Source of the DNA: Methanothrix sp.
GTDB lineage: Archaea; Halobacteriota; Methanosarcinia; Methanotrichales; Methanotrichaceae
Direction of reading: 5' to 3'
Assembly: GCF_016706325.1 (NCBI RefSeq)
Contig: NZ_JADJJX010000001.1
Location: 1,801,017-1,865,016, forward strand
DNA: 64,000 bases
Each line of letters begins with the position of its first letter. Positions within the stretch are counted from its first letter, which is position 1. Positions 44,379 through 53,235 of the stretch are shown here, in pieces. Both the position numbers and the translations under genes were made by a program. The notes under the pieces were generated by a model. The model was not told the DNA's origin and did not search any database. It worked only from the letters and a program-made list of their open reading frames with translations.

Positions 44379-45046
44379 ACATCCTGCACGCCCTCCGGCC
44401 GCCGGACCTGTTCACCATCTTGAATATCTCTTTGGGATTTGCTGCCATTCTCCTCATCCATGAATCGCAATCTCAGGATGCTATAAAGCTCGCTGTACTT
44501 CTCATAATTATAGCTGCAGTAGCAGACGGCCTGGACGGATTTGTGGCTCGAAGAACTGGATCCGGCCCTCTGGGAGCAAACCTGGACTCCCTGGCAGACC
44601 TGATCTCTTTTGGAGCAGCCCCCGCCTTTCTTGTGGTTGGGGCCTTCAGCCCGCCCATGCATATCTGGCCGGCAGCGATCATCTTTCTCACCTGTGGAGC
44701 TCTCCGCCTGGCCAGGTTCAATATCTCAGGCAAGAGCGATCAACTCTTCGAGGGCCTGCCCATCCCTGCAGCAGGCATGGCTCTGTCCGTCAGCGTCCTT
44801 CTGGGGAAGCCCAGCCTGACCATTCCGCTGATGTTATTACTGGCTCTGCTCATGATAAGCACCTTGCCTTATCCCAAGATCAGGGATATGAGAATCCTCT
44901 TGATACTGGGCCTGCTGGTCATAGCTGCTGCCTGGGCGGTCTTCCTTCAAAGCAACATCCTTTATGCCGCCATTATTTTGGGTGCGCTCGTAATTGCATA
45001 TTTATTAAGTCCGGTGGTGATCTCACGCCTACAAAAAGGGAGATAG
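44375..45046 (+). CDS. pssA: CDP-archaeol:serine phosphatidyltransferase (archaetidylserine synthase)
   Basis: Integral membrane CDP-alcohol phosphotransferase of 223 residues that forms archaetidylserine. The signature DGLDGFVARRTGSGPLGANL then DSLADLISFG matches D-x2-D-G-x2-A-R-x8-G-x3-D-x3-D exactly. Six membrane helices are predicted. The start overlaps the pssD stop as ATGA. The gene supplies the substrate for PssD, and the three enzymes together provide the lipid chemistry that ArtA is known to depend on in haloarchaea. Confidence 0.92.
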   Translation: MNILHALRPPDLFTILNISLGFAAILLIHESQSQDAIKLAVLLIIIAAVADGLDGFVARRTGSGPLGANLDSLADLISFGAAPAFLVVGAFSPPMHIWPAAIIFLTCGALRLARFNISGKSDQLFEGLPIPAAGMALSVSVLLGKPSLTIPLMLLLALLMISTLPYPKIRDMRILLILGLLVIAAAWAVFLQSNILYAAIILGALVIAYLLSPVVISRLQKGR

Positions 45047-45291
45047 CGGCATTTGAGGCCGGCATTAAGCTGGGAGCACTTTATCACCAATTCGTGGGCT
45101 CTCCAGTAGGAATGAGGACTGCATCCAGCCTGGAGAGAGCTATGGAGGAGAGCATCTCCCTTCAGCCTTATGTCCGCAGGGTTGAGGTGAGGATAAACCG
45201 GGATATGCTAAAGGAGAACATCTTCGGCTACGGCGAGCTGGAGGGGAGGATGATCTGGGCCCAGGTGGAGATAGAATATGAGGAGAGGTGA
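45004..45291 (+). CDS. mptD: Dihydroneopterin aldolase MptD (archaeal type)
   Basis: Enzyme of tetrahydromethanopterin synthesis that cleaves dihydroneopterin. The frame reads FEAGIKLGALYHQFVGSPVG, LERAMEESISLQPYVRRVEV and NIFGYGELEGRMIWAQVEIEY, which match the archaeal MptD family closely. The frame is open upstream to about 45004, but no ATG, GTG or TTG precedes the conserved FEAGIKLG; ATT at 45004 (MKSGGDLTP...) is the only plausible start near it. A GTG at 45094 would cut away conserved residues. It overlaps the pssA end in another frame. Confidence 0.75.
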   Translation: MKSGGDLTPTKREIAAFEAGIKLGALYHQFVGSPVGMRTASSLERAMEESISLQPYVRRVEVRINRDMLKENIFGYGELEGRMIWAQVEIEYEER

Positions 45292-45408
45292 TCTCCGCCC
45301 GGCTGGAGTATGACCAGGAGAGCTGCTATCCCCTCATGAGGCTGAGATAGAGCACTCCAGCCGGCAGCCGGCCTCATAGCTCAACTGCTCTAAAGATTCC
45401 TTGTCTGA

Positions 45409-46317
45409 CTACTCGAACTCTATTGTGCCCGGGGGCTTGGGGGTCAGATCGTAGACCACTCTGCAGACCGCAGGTATCTCCCCGGTGATCCGGCTGCTGA
45501 TACGTCTGAGCGCCTCCCAGGGAAGCTCCATCGCCTCTGCTGTCATGGCATCCTGGCTGGAGACAGCACGCACGGCGATCACATAGCCGTAGATCCGGTC
45601 GCCTTCCTTGACTCCAGTCGCCTTGCCCAGGAGGGCGGCAAGTGCCTGCCAGGGATTGAATTCCTTCAACTCCTCCTCCACAATGGCATTTGCCCTTCTG
45701 ACCACATCCAGCTTATCGCTGGTGACCTCGCCTGCCACTCTGACTGCCAGCCCGGGGCCGGGAAACGGCATCCTCTCGCTGATCTCTGCAGGGAGGCCCA
45801 GAGCCCGTGCCACCTGGCGGACATCCTCCTTGTACAGGTCGCGCAGAGGCTCGACTATGCTCTTGAACTCCATCCGGCTGGGAAGGCCTCCCACATTATG
45901 ATGGGCCTTTATGCCCCCATCCGACTCGATCCTGTCCGGATAGATGGTGCCCTGGATCAGGCAATCGCTGCCTATCCTGCCTGCCTCCTCCTCGAAGATC
46001 CGGATGAAGGTCTCTCCCACCACCATCCTCTTCTCCTCGGGATCGGTGATGCCTCGCAAGGCCTCCAAAAAACGCTCCTGGGCGTTGACCCGCACCAGTC
46101 CAAGATCCTTGAACAGCTCCTCGATGCGCTCGGACTCAGACTCTCTCATCAGCCCCGAGTCCACATAGACAGATACCAGCCGCTCACCCAAAGCCCGGTG
46201 GGCGAGCACCGCACACACTGAGCTGTCCACCCCTCCAGACAGACCGATAATTGCGCGGCCCTGGATATTGCGTTTGATCTCCGCAATGGCATCCTCTATG
46301 AAGCGCTCCACATTCAT
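45409..46317 (-). CDS. guaAB: GMP synthase, ATP-pyrophosphatase subunit (GuaAb)
   Basis: Converts XMP to GMP with ammonia from a separate glutaminase subunit, the usual two-subunit archaeal form. The 302-residue protein has the PP-loop [16 protein letters not shown] (about residues 24-39), the lid and XMP-binding stretches [15 protein letters not shown] and HHNVGGLP, and the dimerisation end [17 protein letters not shown]. Start ATG 46317 ([10 protein letters not shown]) is chosen over an ATG 15 bp upstream. The glutaminase subunit is not in the window. Confidence 0.94.
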   Translation of the reverse strand: MNVERFIEDAIAEIKRNIQGRAIIGLSGGVDSSVCAVLAHRALGERLVSVYVDSGLMRESESERIEELFKDLGLVRVNAQERFLEALRGITDPEEKRMVVGETFIRIFEEEAGRIGSDCLIQGTIYPDRIESDGGIKAHHNVGGLPSRMEFKSIVEPLRDLYKEDVRQVARALGLPAEISERMPFPGPGLAVRVAGEVTSDKLDVVRRANAIVEEELKEFNPWQALAALLGKATGVKEGDRIYGYVIAVRAVSSQDAMTAEAMELPWEALRRISSRITGEIPAVCRVVYDLTPKPPGTIEFE

Positions 46318-46619
46318 GGCCATAGCTAGCATGCTCGGCTTTCAAGATTTGAGGCTTGCGGTTATAACATTGGCCTCATAGGTCAAACCGGGTAGCATCA
46401 ATGCTTTCAGATGATCTCAATATGAGAACTACATGAAAAATAAGACTTTAAATTATCAAAACCAGGATATACTGGCGGGATAGGAGAGTGGGATTCGCCA
46501 TATCCTGCGGGAGGGCTCATCCCTCCAGCCCTCCCTGCGATCTGTGACGCTGCGATGATAATTCTCTTTTCATTCAGATCGCAGTTGCTTTATGCCAGAG
46601 AGGCGATGCCTCGATCAGC

Positions 46620-47885
46620 ATGATCAGGAGAATAGAAGACATAAAAGAACGCATAAAGTGCGGACGGGCAGTGGTCCTCACCCAGCCGGAGATCTCCCGG
46701 ATGCTTGAGGAGAGAGGAGAGGTCAGTCTGAAGGATGTTGATGTCGTCACCACTGCCACCCGAGCGGTGATGAGCGGCACATATGCTGTGCTATCCTTTC
46801 CCCTGGCAGCTCCGGGATCATTCATCCGCGCCAGCAGCGCCAGGATCAATGGCGTTCCCGCCTGGCCCGGACCCTGTCCCAATGAGAGGTTGGGGATGAT
46901 CGATCTGATGGTATACGGCACCTCGCACAGCATATACCAGCCTGAGTATGGGGGAGGACACCTCTTCCGCGAACTGGTGGAGGGAGGAGAGGCGCGGGTG
47001 GAGGCGGAGTCTGAAGATGGAAAGGTCATCGAGAGGTCCATCCGCCTGGAGGAGATACCCTATGCCCGTATATTCTCCACCCGCAATGCCTTCAAGAACT
47101 ATGTGGCCTTCGTCAACCCCAGGAGCCTCCCTCTGAAGAGCATCTTCAGCCGCATTGAGTTTCCCCCCCACCTTGCTGCTGCCACGGTCTCTGGATGCGG
47201 CCAGATCAACCCGGTCAAGAACGATCCCTATCTGGAGACCATAGGCATCGGGACCCGCATTCTCCTCAATGGCGCTCAGGGCTTTGTGGTGGGCAAAGGC
47301 ACCCGCTCCCTGCCCACCCGGCCCAACCTCCTCGGTCTGGCTGATATGCATCAGATGGATCCGGAGTACATGGGCGGCTTTCTGACCTCAGCCGGCCCGG
47401 AGTGCATAGGCTCCTGGGCGGTGCCCATTCCGGTTCTCAATGAGACCATTCTCAATGCCATATTGCAGCAGGACAGGGATATTCCTCTCACCATAATGGA
47501 TGTGAATGTCCGCCAGAAGATCGGCAAGAGCAGCTACGGGGATGTCTGGGATTCAGTCGATCTAAGGGTCAGGTTCGATCCGGAGAGGTGCAGAGGCTGC
47601 AGCGTATGCACTGCAGAGCCGGTCTGTCCCATGAGAGCGATCCTCATCGAGGATGGCCGGGTTATGCGCGATGAAGAGAGGTGCTTCAACTGCGGCCTGT
47701 GCGTCTCCCAGTGCAGCGGCGGGGCCTTCCAGGGAAGGCTGGGAGCCATTCATCTGGGGGAGAGGACAGTTCCCATCCAGCTCCGTCAGTCGGATAGAGC
47801 AAGGGCGGTGAAGCTGGCAGAGAGGCTGAAAGAGGAGATCCTGGATGGCTCATTCGGCCTGACTGAGATGGTGGAACGGCTGTGA
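46620..47885 (+). CDS. Methanogenesis marker 16 metalloprotein (COG1900/DUF39 with ferredoxin domain)
   Basis: A 421-residue protein with an N-terminal COG1900-type domain (VVTTATRAVMSGTYAVLSFP, GGGHLFRELVEGGEARVEAE, ATVSGCGQINPVKNDPYLETIG and GTRSLPTRPNLLGLADMH) and a C-terminal pair of [4Fe-4S] motifs (CRGCSVC...CPMRAI and CFNCGLCVSQC). Members of COG1900 take part in homocysteine formation from aspartate semialdehyde and sulfide in methanogens; the ferredoxin-fused form is the marker 16 type found across methanogens. The conserved cysteine in SGCGQ is the likely active-site residue. Exact role not settled. Confidence 0.85.
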   Translation: MIRRIEDIKERIKCGRAVVLTQPEISRMLEERGEVSLKDVDVVTTATRAVMSGTYAVLSFPLAAPGSFIRASSARINGVPAWPGPCPNERLGMIDLMVYGTSHSIYQPEYGGGHLFRELVEGGEARVEAESEDGKVIERSIRLEEIPYARIFSTRNAFKNYVAFVNPRSLPLKSIFSRIEFPPHLAAATVSGCGQINPVKNDPYLETIGIGTRILLNGAQGFVVGKGTRSLPTRPNLLGLADMHQMDPEYMGGFLTSAGPECIGSWAVPIPVLNETILNAILQQDRDIPLTIMDVNVRQKIGKSSYGDVWDSVDLRVRFDPERCRGCSVCTAEPVCPMRAILIEDGRVMRDEERCFNCGLCVSQCSGGAFQGRLGAIHLGERTVPIQLRQSDRARAVKLAERLKEEILDGSFGLTEMVERL

Positions 47886-48178
47886 GAGGAGAGGCCAGCA
47901 GAAGGACCAAAACCGGATGAAGATGAAAAATGGAGGACTGAGGAGACCGATACGGCTGCCGTTTTGTAAAGCTGGTGGACAGCCGGGGCAGTGGAAAGGA
48001 GTTTGAGTTAGATCCGGGAATGGACTTTGTGCCTGCAGCGTCATGCTGATGGCTTTTTGGCAGGGGACAGTCTGGCTGGGGAGAGGGGCTGGCACAAGCA
48101 TCCTCTCGCATACCTTGGCGCGCCTCAGCAGCTCTTCAGGCGCGCCGCAAAGGCCGCCTCTTAGTGAGACGATGAAAC
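47886..48178. other. Spacer without recognised gene
   Basis: No credible coding sequence; reverse-strand frames here look like shadows. GGCGCGCCTCAGCAGCTCTTCAGGCGCGCC (within 48117-48146) holds an inverted repeat of GGCGCGCC with CAGGCGCGCC that could end transcription from the marker 16 gene. Confidence 0.4.
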
Positions 48179-48188
48179 CTATTTATCG
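48178..48188 (+). promoter_or_regulatory. Promoter of the phosphoesterase gene
   Basis: CCTATTTATCGG is a TATA-like element about 40-50 bp before the ATG at 48229. Confidence 0.35.
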
Positions 48189-48228
48189 GCTGGGCTCCAA
48201 GGATGGTCGATGACCATGGGGAATCCTC

Positions 48229-48756
48229 ATGAATTCCGATCGGCTTAAACGCTATCAAGAGAAGAGGGACTTCACTGTCACTTCTGAGCCCAATCCATCC
48301 TTATTGGCGGAGAAGGGAGAAGCCTCAGGCGGCCATACCCCAGGCGGCCAGATCTTTGTAGTGCAGGAGCACCATTCCCGCCAACTGCACTATGACCTCC
48401 GCCTGGAGGTGGAGGGCGTCTTGAAATCCTGGGCTGTGCCCAAAGGGCTTTCCATGAATCCAAGGGATAAGCGACTGGCAGTCCAGACCGAAGACCATCC
48501 AGTGGAGTATGCCTCATTTGAGGGCACAATTCCCGAGGGGCAGTACGGAGCGGGAACGGTGGCCATCTGGGATTCGGGCAGCTACAGGAACCTCTCGAAT
48601 AAGGATGGCCGGGAGATTCCCCTCTCCCGGGCCCTGGAAAGCGGCCATGCCTCATTCTGGCTGGAGGGCAGGAGGCTGCAGGGCGGCTTCGCCCTCACCA
48701 GGACTCCTCGCGGCTGGCTGCTGGTCAAGATGAGGGATGAGAAGGCGAAATCATAG
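48229..48756 (+). CDS. Stand-alone LigD-type 3'-phosphoesterase
   Basis: DNA end-processing enzyme that removes 3' phosphates or ribonucleotides before ligation. The 175-residue protein matches the 3'-phosphoesterase domain of LigD: FVVQEHHSRQLHYDLRLE (metal-binding His and Asp), LKSWAVPKGLSMNPRDKRLA, VQTEDHPVEYASFEG and IPEGQYGAGTVAIWDSG. In many archaea this domain is encoded alone, as here; no ligase or primase gene lies beside it. A role in non-homologous end joining is known for the bacterial fusion and is inferred here. Confidence 0.92.
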   Translation: MNSDRLKRYQEKRDFTVTSEPNPSLLAEKGEASGGHTPGGQIFVVQEHHSRQLHYDLRLEVEGVLKSWAVPKGLSMNPRDKRLAVQTEDHPVEYASFEGTIPEGQYGAGTVAIWDSGSYRNLSNKDGREIPLSRALESGHASFWLEGRRLQGGFALTRTPRGWLLVKMRDEKAKS

Positions 48757-48877
48757 AATGCTCTTGTCTCCTGCTATGAAAGCGATACAGCTATTGATTC
48801 ATCAAAGAGCATTTTTTTCAAGAGATCGGATTAAGGGCTAATGAAAAATAGGGGGAGAATGGCATCCGTCCACAGGA

Positions 48878-50101
48878 ATGATGGACCAGCATAAGCGAGA
48901 GAGGAGGCGGGCTCTTGGGGCAGTGATCGGCTGCTCAGCGGCCATCTTCTGGCCGGGGGCTCTCACCTTCGGCTTTCCCGGTGTGATGGCCCCGGCATGG
49001 CGGGAGATGTTCCAGGTCGGCAGCGGGGCCACTGGAGCGGCTCTGTTCTTCATGCTGGCAGCAGTGGGCATCAACATGTTCCTGGTGGGCCGCTGGCAGG
49101 AGCGGTATGGAATCAGAAGGATGATCTTTCTGGGGATTCTCCTCACTGCCTGCGGTTGCATCCTGGCGGCATATGCAGAATCGATTTTTATGGTCTATGC
49201 CTGGTCTTTTCTCAATGGAACTGCCTCATGCTTTGTTTACATCCCCGCCCTCACTCTGGTGCAGCATTGGTATCCCCACCGGAGGGGGCTGGTCTCAGGG
49301 ACGGTGAGCATGGTCTTCGGGCTCGCCGCTGCCATCATGTCTCCTGTATTCGGGATGATGCTGCAATCCCTGGGCTACAGGAGTCTGGGCCTGCTCCTGG
49401 CTGCCCTTACCCTGGCTTCAGGCTTTATGGGCGCATACCTCGCCCGGGAGCCGGATTATACAGCCGGCTGGCAGTGGGGGAAGGGAGCCGGCACGGGAAG
49501 TGAGGAGAGGAATCGATCTTTGACAGTGAAGGAGACTCTTCACACTCGGAGCTTCTGGTTTCTCTGGATGACCTGGACCCTGGCCGGGGCGGCGGGTATC
49601 TCCATGACCGTCCTCTCCACAGGCTATGGATTATCCCTGGGCCTTCCCCTGGAGTCCTCAGTCCTCATCCTCACCGCCTTCAATCTGACCAATGGCACCG
49701 GCCGCCTGGCGAGCGGTTATCTCTCCGATCAATGGGGAAGAGCAAGGGTCATGAGCTTGGCCTTCCTGGCTGCAGCCCTGGCCTATTTTCTCTTTCCCCT
49801 GGCAGATGATCTGCCCTCGTCTGCAATCCTGGCGGCAGTGGTGGGATTTGCCTTCGGCACACTGTTTTCAGTATCAGCCCCCCTGGTGGCAGACTGCTTC
49901 GGCCTGGATCATTTCGGAGCCATATTCGGCCTTACCTTTGCCGCCTACGGATTTATCGCCGGGCCGCTGGGTCCCGCCCTCGCTGGACATCTGCTGGATC
50001 TGAATGGAGGCGACTTCGTCCCCGTCTTCCTCTATCTGGGAGCCTTCAGCCTGCTTGCCGCCCTCTCCATCAGGCAGGTGGTGCCCCCGCAGGATTATTG
50101 A
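48878..50101 (+). CDS. MFS transporter, oxalate/formate antiporter-like
   Basis: A 407-residue carrier with twelve predicted membrane helices. The family features are GRWQERYGIRRMIFLG (loop 2-3 motif), VQHWYPHRRGLVSGTVSMVFG and SGYLSDQWGRARVM. The overall pattern resembles the OxlT group of monocarboxylate carriers. An organic acid such as formate or oxalate is a possible substrate, though not determined by sequence. It is monocistronic and starts at MMDQHKRERRRAL. Confidence 0.85.
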   Translation: MMDQHKRERRRALGAVIGCSAAIFWPGALTFGFPGVMAPAWREMFQVGSGATGAALFFMLAAVGINMFLVGRWQERYGIRRMIFLGILLTACGCILAAYAESIFMVYAWSFLNGTASCFVYIPALTLVQHWYPHRRGLVSGTVSMVFGLAAAIMSPVFGMMLQSLGYRSLGLLLAALTLASGFMGAYLAREPDYTAGWQWGKGAGTGSEERNRSLTVKETLHTRSFWFLWMTWTLAGAAGISMTVLSTGYGLSLGLPLESSVLILTAFNLTNGTGRLASGYLSDQWGRARVMSLAFLAAALAYFLFPLADDLPSSAILAAVVGFAFGTLFSVSAPLVADCFGLDHFGAIFGLTFAAYGFIAGPLGPALAGHLLDLNGGDFVPVFLYLGAFSLLAALSIRQVVPPQDY

Positions 50102-50120
50102 TGCAGAACGAGGATCAGGA

Positions 50121-50525
50121 TCAGAACCGCACATCCACCTCCACCAGCTTTGCCCCCTGTTTTAAGGCCTCCTTGACTGATTCTTCATCCTTCATCAGGA
50201 AGATGCGCCACTCATCATTCTCAATCCGGGCTAAGGAGTTCTTCAGCACCCAGGAGTATCTGCTCTTGCGGCTCAATTTTACCACATAACCGCGAGAGTC
50301 CTCTATCGCTTTGACTGCAAATCCCCTTCTCTCCAGGAGCTTTGCCACCAGATTCCTCTCCCCAGGGGTCTTGAGAATGAATCGAAACTCATTCCGGTCA
50401 TAGTAGCTGGCAAGCTCTCGAAATGTCTCTTTGTCCTCGAAGAAATGTTTGAAAGCCCAGTAGCTGCCCGCCCTTATTATGGTGATCTCTCTCTTTGAAG
50501 CGGCAGGCAGGTCTCTCCTGCTCAA
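50121..50525 (-). CDS. Hypothetical protein
   Basis: A 134-residue alpha/beta protein of unknown function (SYWAFKHFFEDKETFRELASYY, FILKTPGERNLVAKLLERRGFAVK, GYVVKLSRKSRYSWVLKN). TTG 50525 (MSRRDLPAASKREI) is taken as the start because the frame upstream, open to 50594, runs into the tandem repeat and has no natural composition. It converges with the MFS gene. No catalytic motif is visible. Confidence 0.6.
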   Translation of the reverse strand: MSRRDLPAASKREITIIRAGSYWAFKHFFEDKETFRELASYYDRNEFRFILKTPGERNLVAKLLERRGFAVKAIEDSRGYVVKLSRKSRYSWVLKNSLARIENDEWRIFLMKDEESVKEALKQGAKLVEVDVRF

Positions 50526-50565
50526 GGCTCGGGCTCCGATATGTCTACCATATCTATCTACCACC

Positions 50566-50692
50566 ACACCAGGCTGCCATATCTGTCTATCCACTGGGCT
50601 GCCGCATCTGTCTATCCGCCGGACTGCCGCATCTATCTATCAGCCGGACTGCCATATCTGTCTATCAGCCGGGCTGCCGCATCTGTCTAATC
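50566..50692. repeat. 25-bp tandem repeat array
   Basis: About five imperfect copies of a unit like GCCGCATCTGTCTATCAGCC plus GGGCT. They lie between two hypothetical genes and overlap the 3' end of the downstream one. Units are adjacent, without spacers. Confidence 0.8.
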
Positions 50693-51058
50693 CTCTTCCA
50701 GCCGGCAGAAGGTGCAGCTATGATGCCAGATCGGCTCGACACAGATCTGGATGGGGTTCTCGCTGGCATAATTGCCTTCAGTGATATCCTGGATGAACCT
50801 GCGCACCTCATCTGAGGACATCCCCCGGGGCCTGATCCTTCCCACCTCACGGCCGTGGACACCTTGATGCCCCTCAGTCTTGTCCACAGTGGCGGCGGCA
50901 TATTCGGGATCGTCCTCGCTATCTCCATCTCCCAGAAAGAGATGGTTTCCATGGTAGAAGCCATAGCAAATAGGCCAATGATGGTTGGTCATAGCCTCCA
51001 CCAGATCGTCCTCAGCTTCCAGTTCCTTGAATGAGAATACGCGGTCGGGATGCTTCAT
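50687..51058 (-). CDS. Hypothetical protein with possible metal site
   Basis: A 123-residue protein of unknown function. It is acidic, with ICYGFYHGNHLFLGDGDSEDDPEYAAATVDK and, at the C-terminus, ICVEPIWHHSCTFCRLEED, where HHSCTFC could hold a metal. ATG 51058 (MKHPDRVFSF) is chosen because GGGAGGTGAAG precedes it at ideal distance; the longer frame to 51124 lacks a ribosome site. It is monocistronic. Confidence 0.65.
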   Translation of the reverse strand: MKHPDRVFSFKELEAEDDLVEAMTNHHWPICYGFYHGNHLFLGDGDSEDDPEYAAATVDKTEGHQGVHGREVGRIRPRGMSSDEVRRFIQDITEGNYASENPIQICVEPIWHHSCTFCRLEED

Positions 51059-51271
51059 AATCTTCACCTCCCTGGGCAATGATAGCCCGGCATTAAATAG
51101 TTTCTCAGGGCAGGAAGGCTGCAATTATTGCAGATACTGCTCCTGAATGTGGAATGGAGCACTTGAAGCAATGAACAGGGCGCCCGGCGGCTGTCGCGCC
51201 TCGATATGCCGTTCCATCCAGGGCGCCATTGCTGATCAGCCAGATCGCTTTGCTGCTCTCTCTCCTTCCAT

Positions 51272-52432
51272 CTAGGCCTTCACCGTCTCCTCAAACTCCT
51301 TCATCTCAAGATGCCGCGGCTGGTAGTCTATTCCCTGGCTGTGAAGATCAGTCACATAAGAGCGGAGGTGCTTTCTTGAGCCGGCCAGGAGTCCCTGATA
51401 CATGGTCCTGACATCCTCGCTCTCAGCTACTGCCAGCTCAGCCTCCAGGTCCATGATGCTTATCTCCTCAAATTCTGCTGCCGCCCTCAGCGCCCCCTCA
51501 ATGGAGGCTGATCCCTCTGCCAAAAGGCGGTCGTGGATCTCCTGCAGTGTCTTGTTTTCGAACAATCCCGGCACATCTTCTGGAAGGGCAAGGCCATGCT
51601 TATCGATCACCGCCTTAGCCTGGTCCATGTGGCTCTGCTCTGATCTGGTCAGGTCCAGGAAGATGGTGAGATTGTTCTTCTCGTACAGAGATGAGTAGAT
51701 GTCTCTTGCTGCCTTCTCCTCCTCCCAGATGAATACAAGCCCCTCTATCTCTCTTGGGCTGAGCCCTCCCAGGACAGAAGCAGCTGCCACCTCGCCCTGA
51801 CTGGTCAGGGTGAGGATGCCCTCGCCATAGGCCACATTGTGCTTCTGGCTGATGTCAGGATTGTCAGAGAGCGCCCATATGATGGAGATCGCCTGTCCTG
51901 GGGAGAAGGACTTGTCGAACCGGTCAGAGGTCTTGAGCTTTCTTTTCAGCTCGATTATGGTTCTTCCGTCCGATTCCCTTCCCGCATACTCCTCTATATC
52001 GTCAGTGCCGCCCAGCATGGTATCCTCGATATGAGGGCCATAGTTGCCTGTGCAGTACTCGTCCAGCACCACGGCCCGGCCATTGTCCACTGAGGCCAGG
52101 ATTATGTCTGAGTCCTTCATCCACTCCAAAGGCTCAAATCCCAGAGCTATCCAGCCGGTGGTGCTGCCGTTCAGGGCGAGATAGAGATACTCATCATCAT
52201 TCCTCCAGGAGATCTGCATATTCCCGCCGCTATAACCCTGTCTGGGCGGGGCCTGGAGGAGCATGCTGCGGCTGTATTCCCCCTCGCTGACTATTCCATC
52301 GGCCTTCCATTCCATTGTGGCATCCTGCTCTGAGACCACTGGGGCCTCCGGGCGCTCGATGCAGCCCGAAAGGAGCAGAAGGAAAAGCAGGAAAAACGGG
52401 AAGATGATAACATTGATCGCCTTCATACTCAA
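51272..52432 (-). CDS. Lipoprotein with DOMON domain and DUF2202 ferritin-like domain
   Basis: A 386-residue exported protein. The signal peptide ends in a lipobox (LLLLSGCIERP), so it is likely a membrane-anchored lipoprotein. Residues about 40-190 form a DOMON domain (YLYLALNGSTTGWIALGFEP, DSDIILASVDNG), a fold that binds heme or sugar. Residues about 225-380 match DUF2202, a four-helix ferritin-like domain with carboxylate/histidine ligands in FIWEEEKAARDIYSSLYEK and SEQSHMDQAKAVIDK. The fusion suggests an extracellular redox or metal-handling protein; the substrate is unknown. Confidence 0.82.
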   Translation of the reverse strand: MSMKAINVIIFPFFLLFLLLLSGCIERPEAPVVSEQDATMEWKADGIVSEGEYSRSMLLQAPPRQGYSGGNMQISWRNDDEYLYLALNGSTTGWIALGFEPLEWMKDSDIILASVDNGRAVVLDEYCTGNYGPHIEDTMLGGTDDIEEYAGRESDGRTIIELKRKLKTSDRFDKSFSPGQAISIIWALSDNPDISQKHNVAYGEGILTLTSQGEVAAASVLGGLSPREIEGLVFIWEEEKAARDIYSSLYEKNNLTIFLDLTRSEQSHMDQAKAVIDKHGLALPEDVPGLFENKTLQEIHDRLLAEGSASIEGALRAAAEFEEISIMDLEAELAVAESEDVRTMYQGLLAGSRKHLRSYVTDLHSQGIDYQPRHLEMKEFEETVKA

Positions 52433-52563
52433 ACACCATTAAGGACTGGTGGACTGCAAACTATATCAGGCTATTCTACTCGGGTTCTCCGCCCAATGGC
52501 AAACCCAATGGCAAGCAAAACATAGATATACAAAAACATCATTATTAATAGTTGTGATTCCAC

Positions 52564-52650
52564 ATGATGAGGCTCGTCATTGCATTCATTCTCTTATGGC
52601 TGCTGGCCGCCTGGATTCTCGTCTGGCCGAGAAGAGCAACCAAAGCATAA
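52564..52650 (+). CDS. Very small membrane peptide (28 aa)
   Basis: A 28-residue frame (MMRLVIAFILLWLLAAWILVW then PRRATKA) that is one membrane helix with a basic tail, in keeping with the positive-inside rule. No ribosome site is clear, and a hydrophobic run this short could arise by chance. Listed as possible only. Confidence 0.3.
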   Translation: MMRLVIAFILLWLLAAWILVWPRRATKA

Positions 52651-52739
52651 TCCATTCAGAAGGCCAACATATGGGCTCTGGATGAGAGCAACCGTAGCGC
52701 TTCTCATCTCCCTCCTCCTCTTCCTCCTCCTCTTCACCT

Positions 52740-52985
52740 TCCGCTCTCTAGCCCCTCCTTCTCCTTTCTACCACCTCCCTTCTCCCTTTCCGCTTTCTCC
52801 TCTCTGCCTCTCCTCTCTGCCCCTCCTCTCTGCCCCTCCTCTCTGCCCCTCCCCTCTGCCCCTCCTCTCTGCCCCTCTCCTCTCCGCCTTCTCCCTTCTG
52901 TCTCCTCCCATCTCCCTTCCCCTTTCTGCTTTCTTCCCTCCATCTCTCCTCTCTGCCTTCCCCGTTCTTCTCTTTGCCTTCTCCC
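52740..52985. repeat. Pyrimidine-rich tandem repeat (CCTCTCTGCCC type)
   Basis: A strand-biased block of CCTCTCTGCCCCTC and CTTTCCGCTTTCTCC units, about 240 bp long. The purine/pyrimidine asymmetry could favour triplex (H-DNA) formation. Frames through it are low-complexity and not credible genes. It is followed by GAGGCAAAGGGTTTTACTATAC with a TATA-like element near 53000. Confidence 0.75.
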
Positions 52986-53235
52986 TTCACGAGGCAAAGG
53001 GTTTTACTATACAGAGAGATGATTTTCGCCCATGATATTGTATTCATCTGGAAGCTGCTATCTGGAGCAGATGATAAGCAGTGCAGCGGTTGAGATTGCT
53101 TGCGCCTCTATCCGGATGGCGAGGAGGATCCCGGATGGCCTTCCAGGTGGATTGATCATAGAGCCCTCAAATCCTTTTCTTTCCGAGCGGCAGATGACAT
53201 TCAGGGCATTTTAGATCACTGGTGGTTGGACTGCA

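Noticed and set aside
52734..53047. Charged low-complexity minus-strand frames (EGRREERG types)
   Set aside because: They are direct translations of the purine/pyrimidine-biased repeat.
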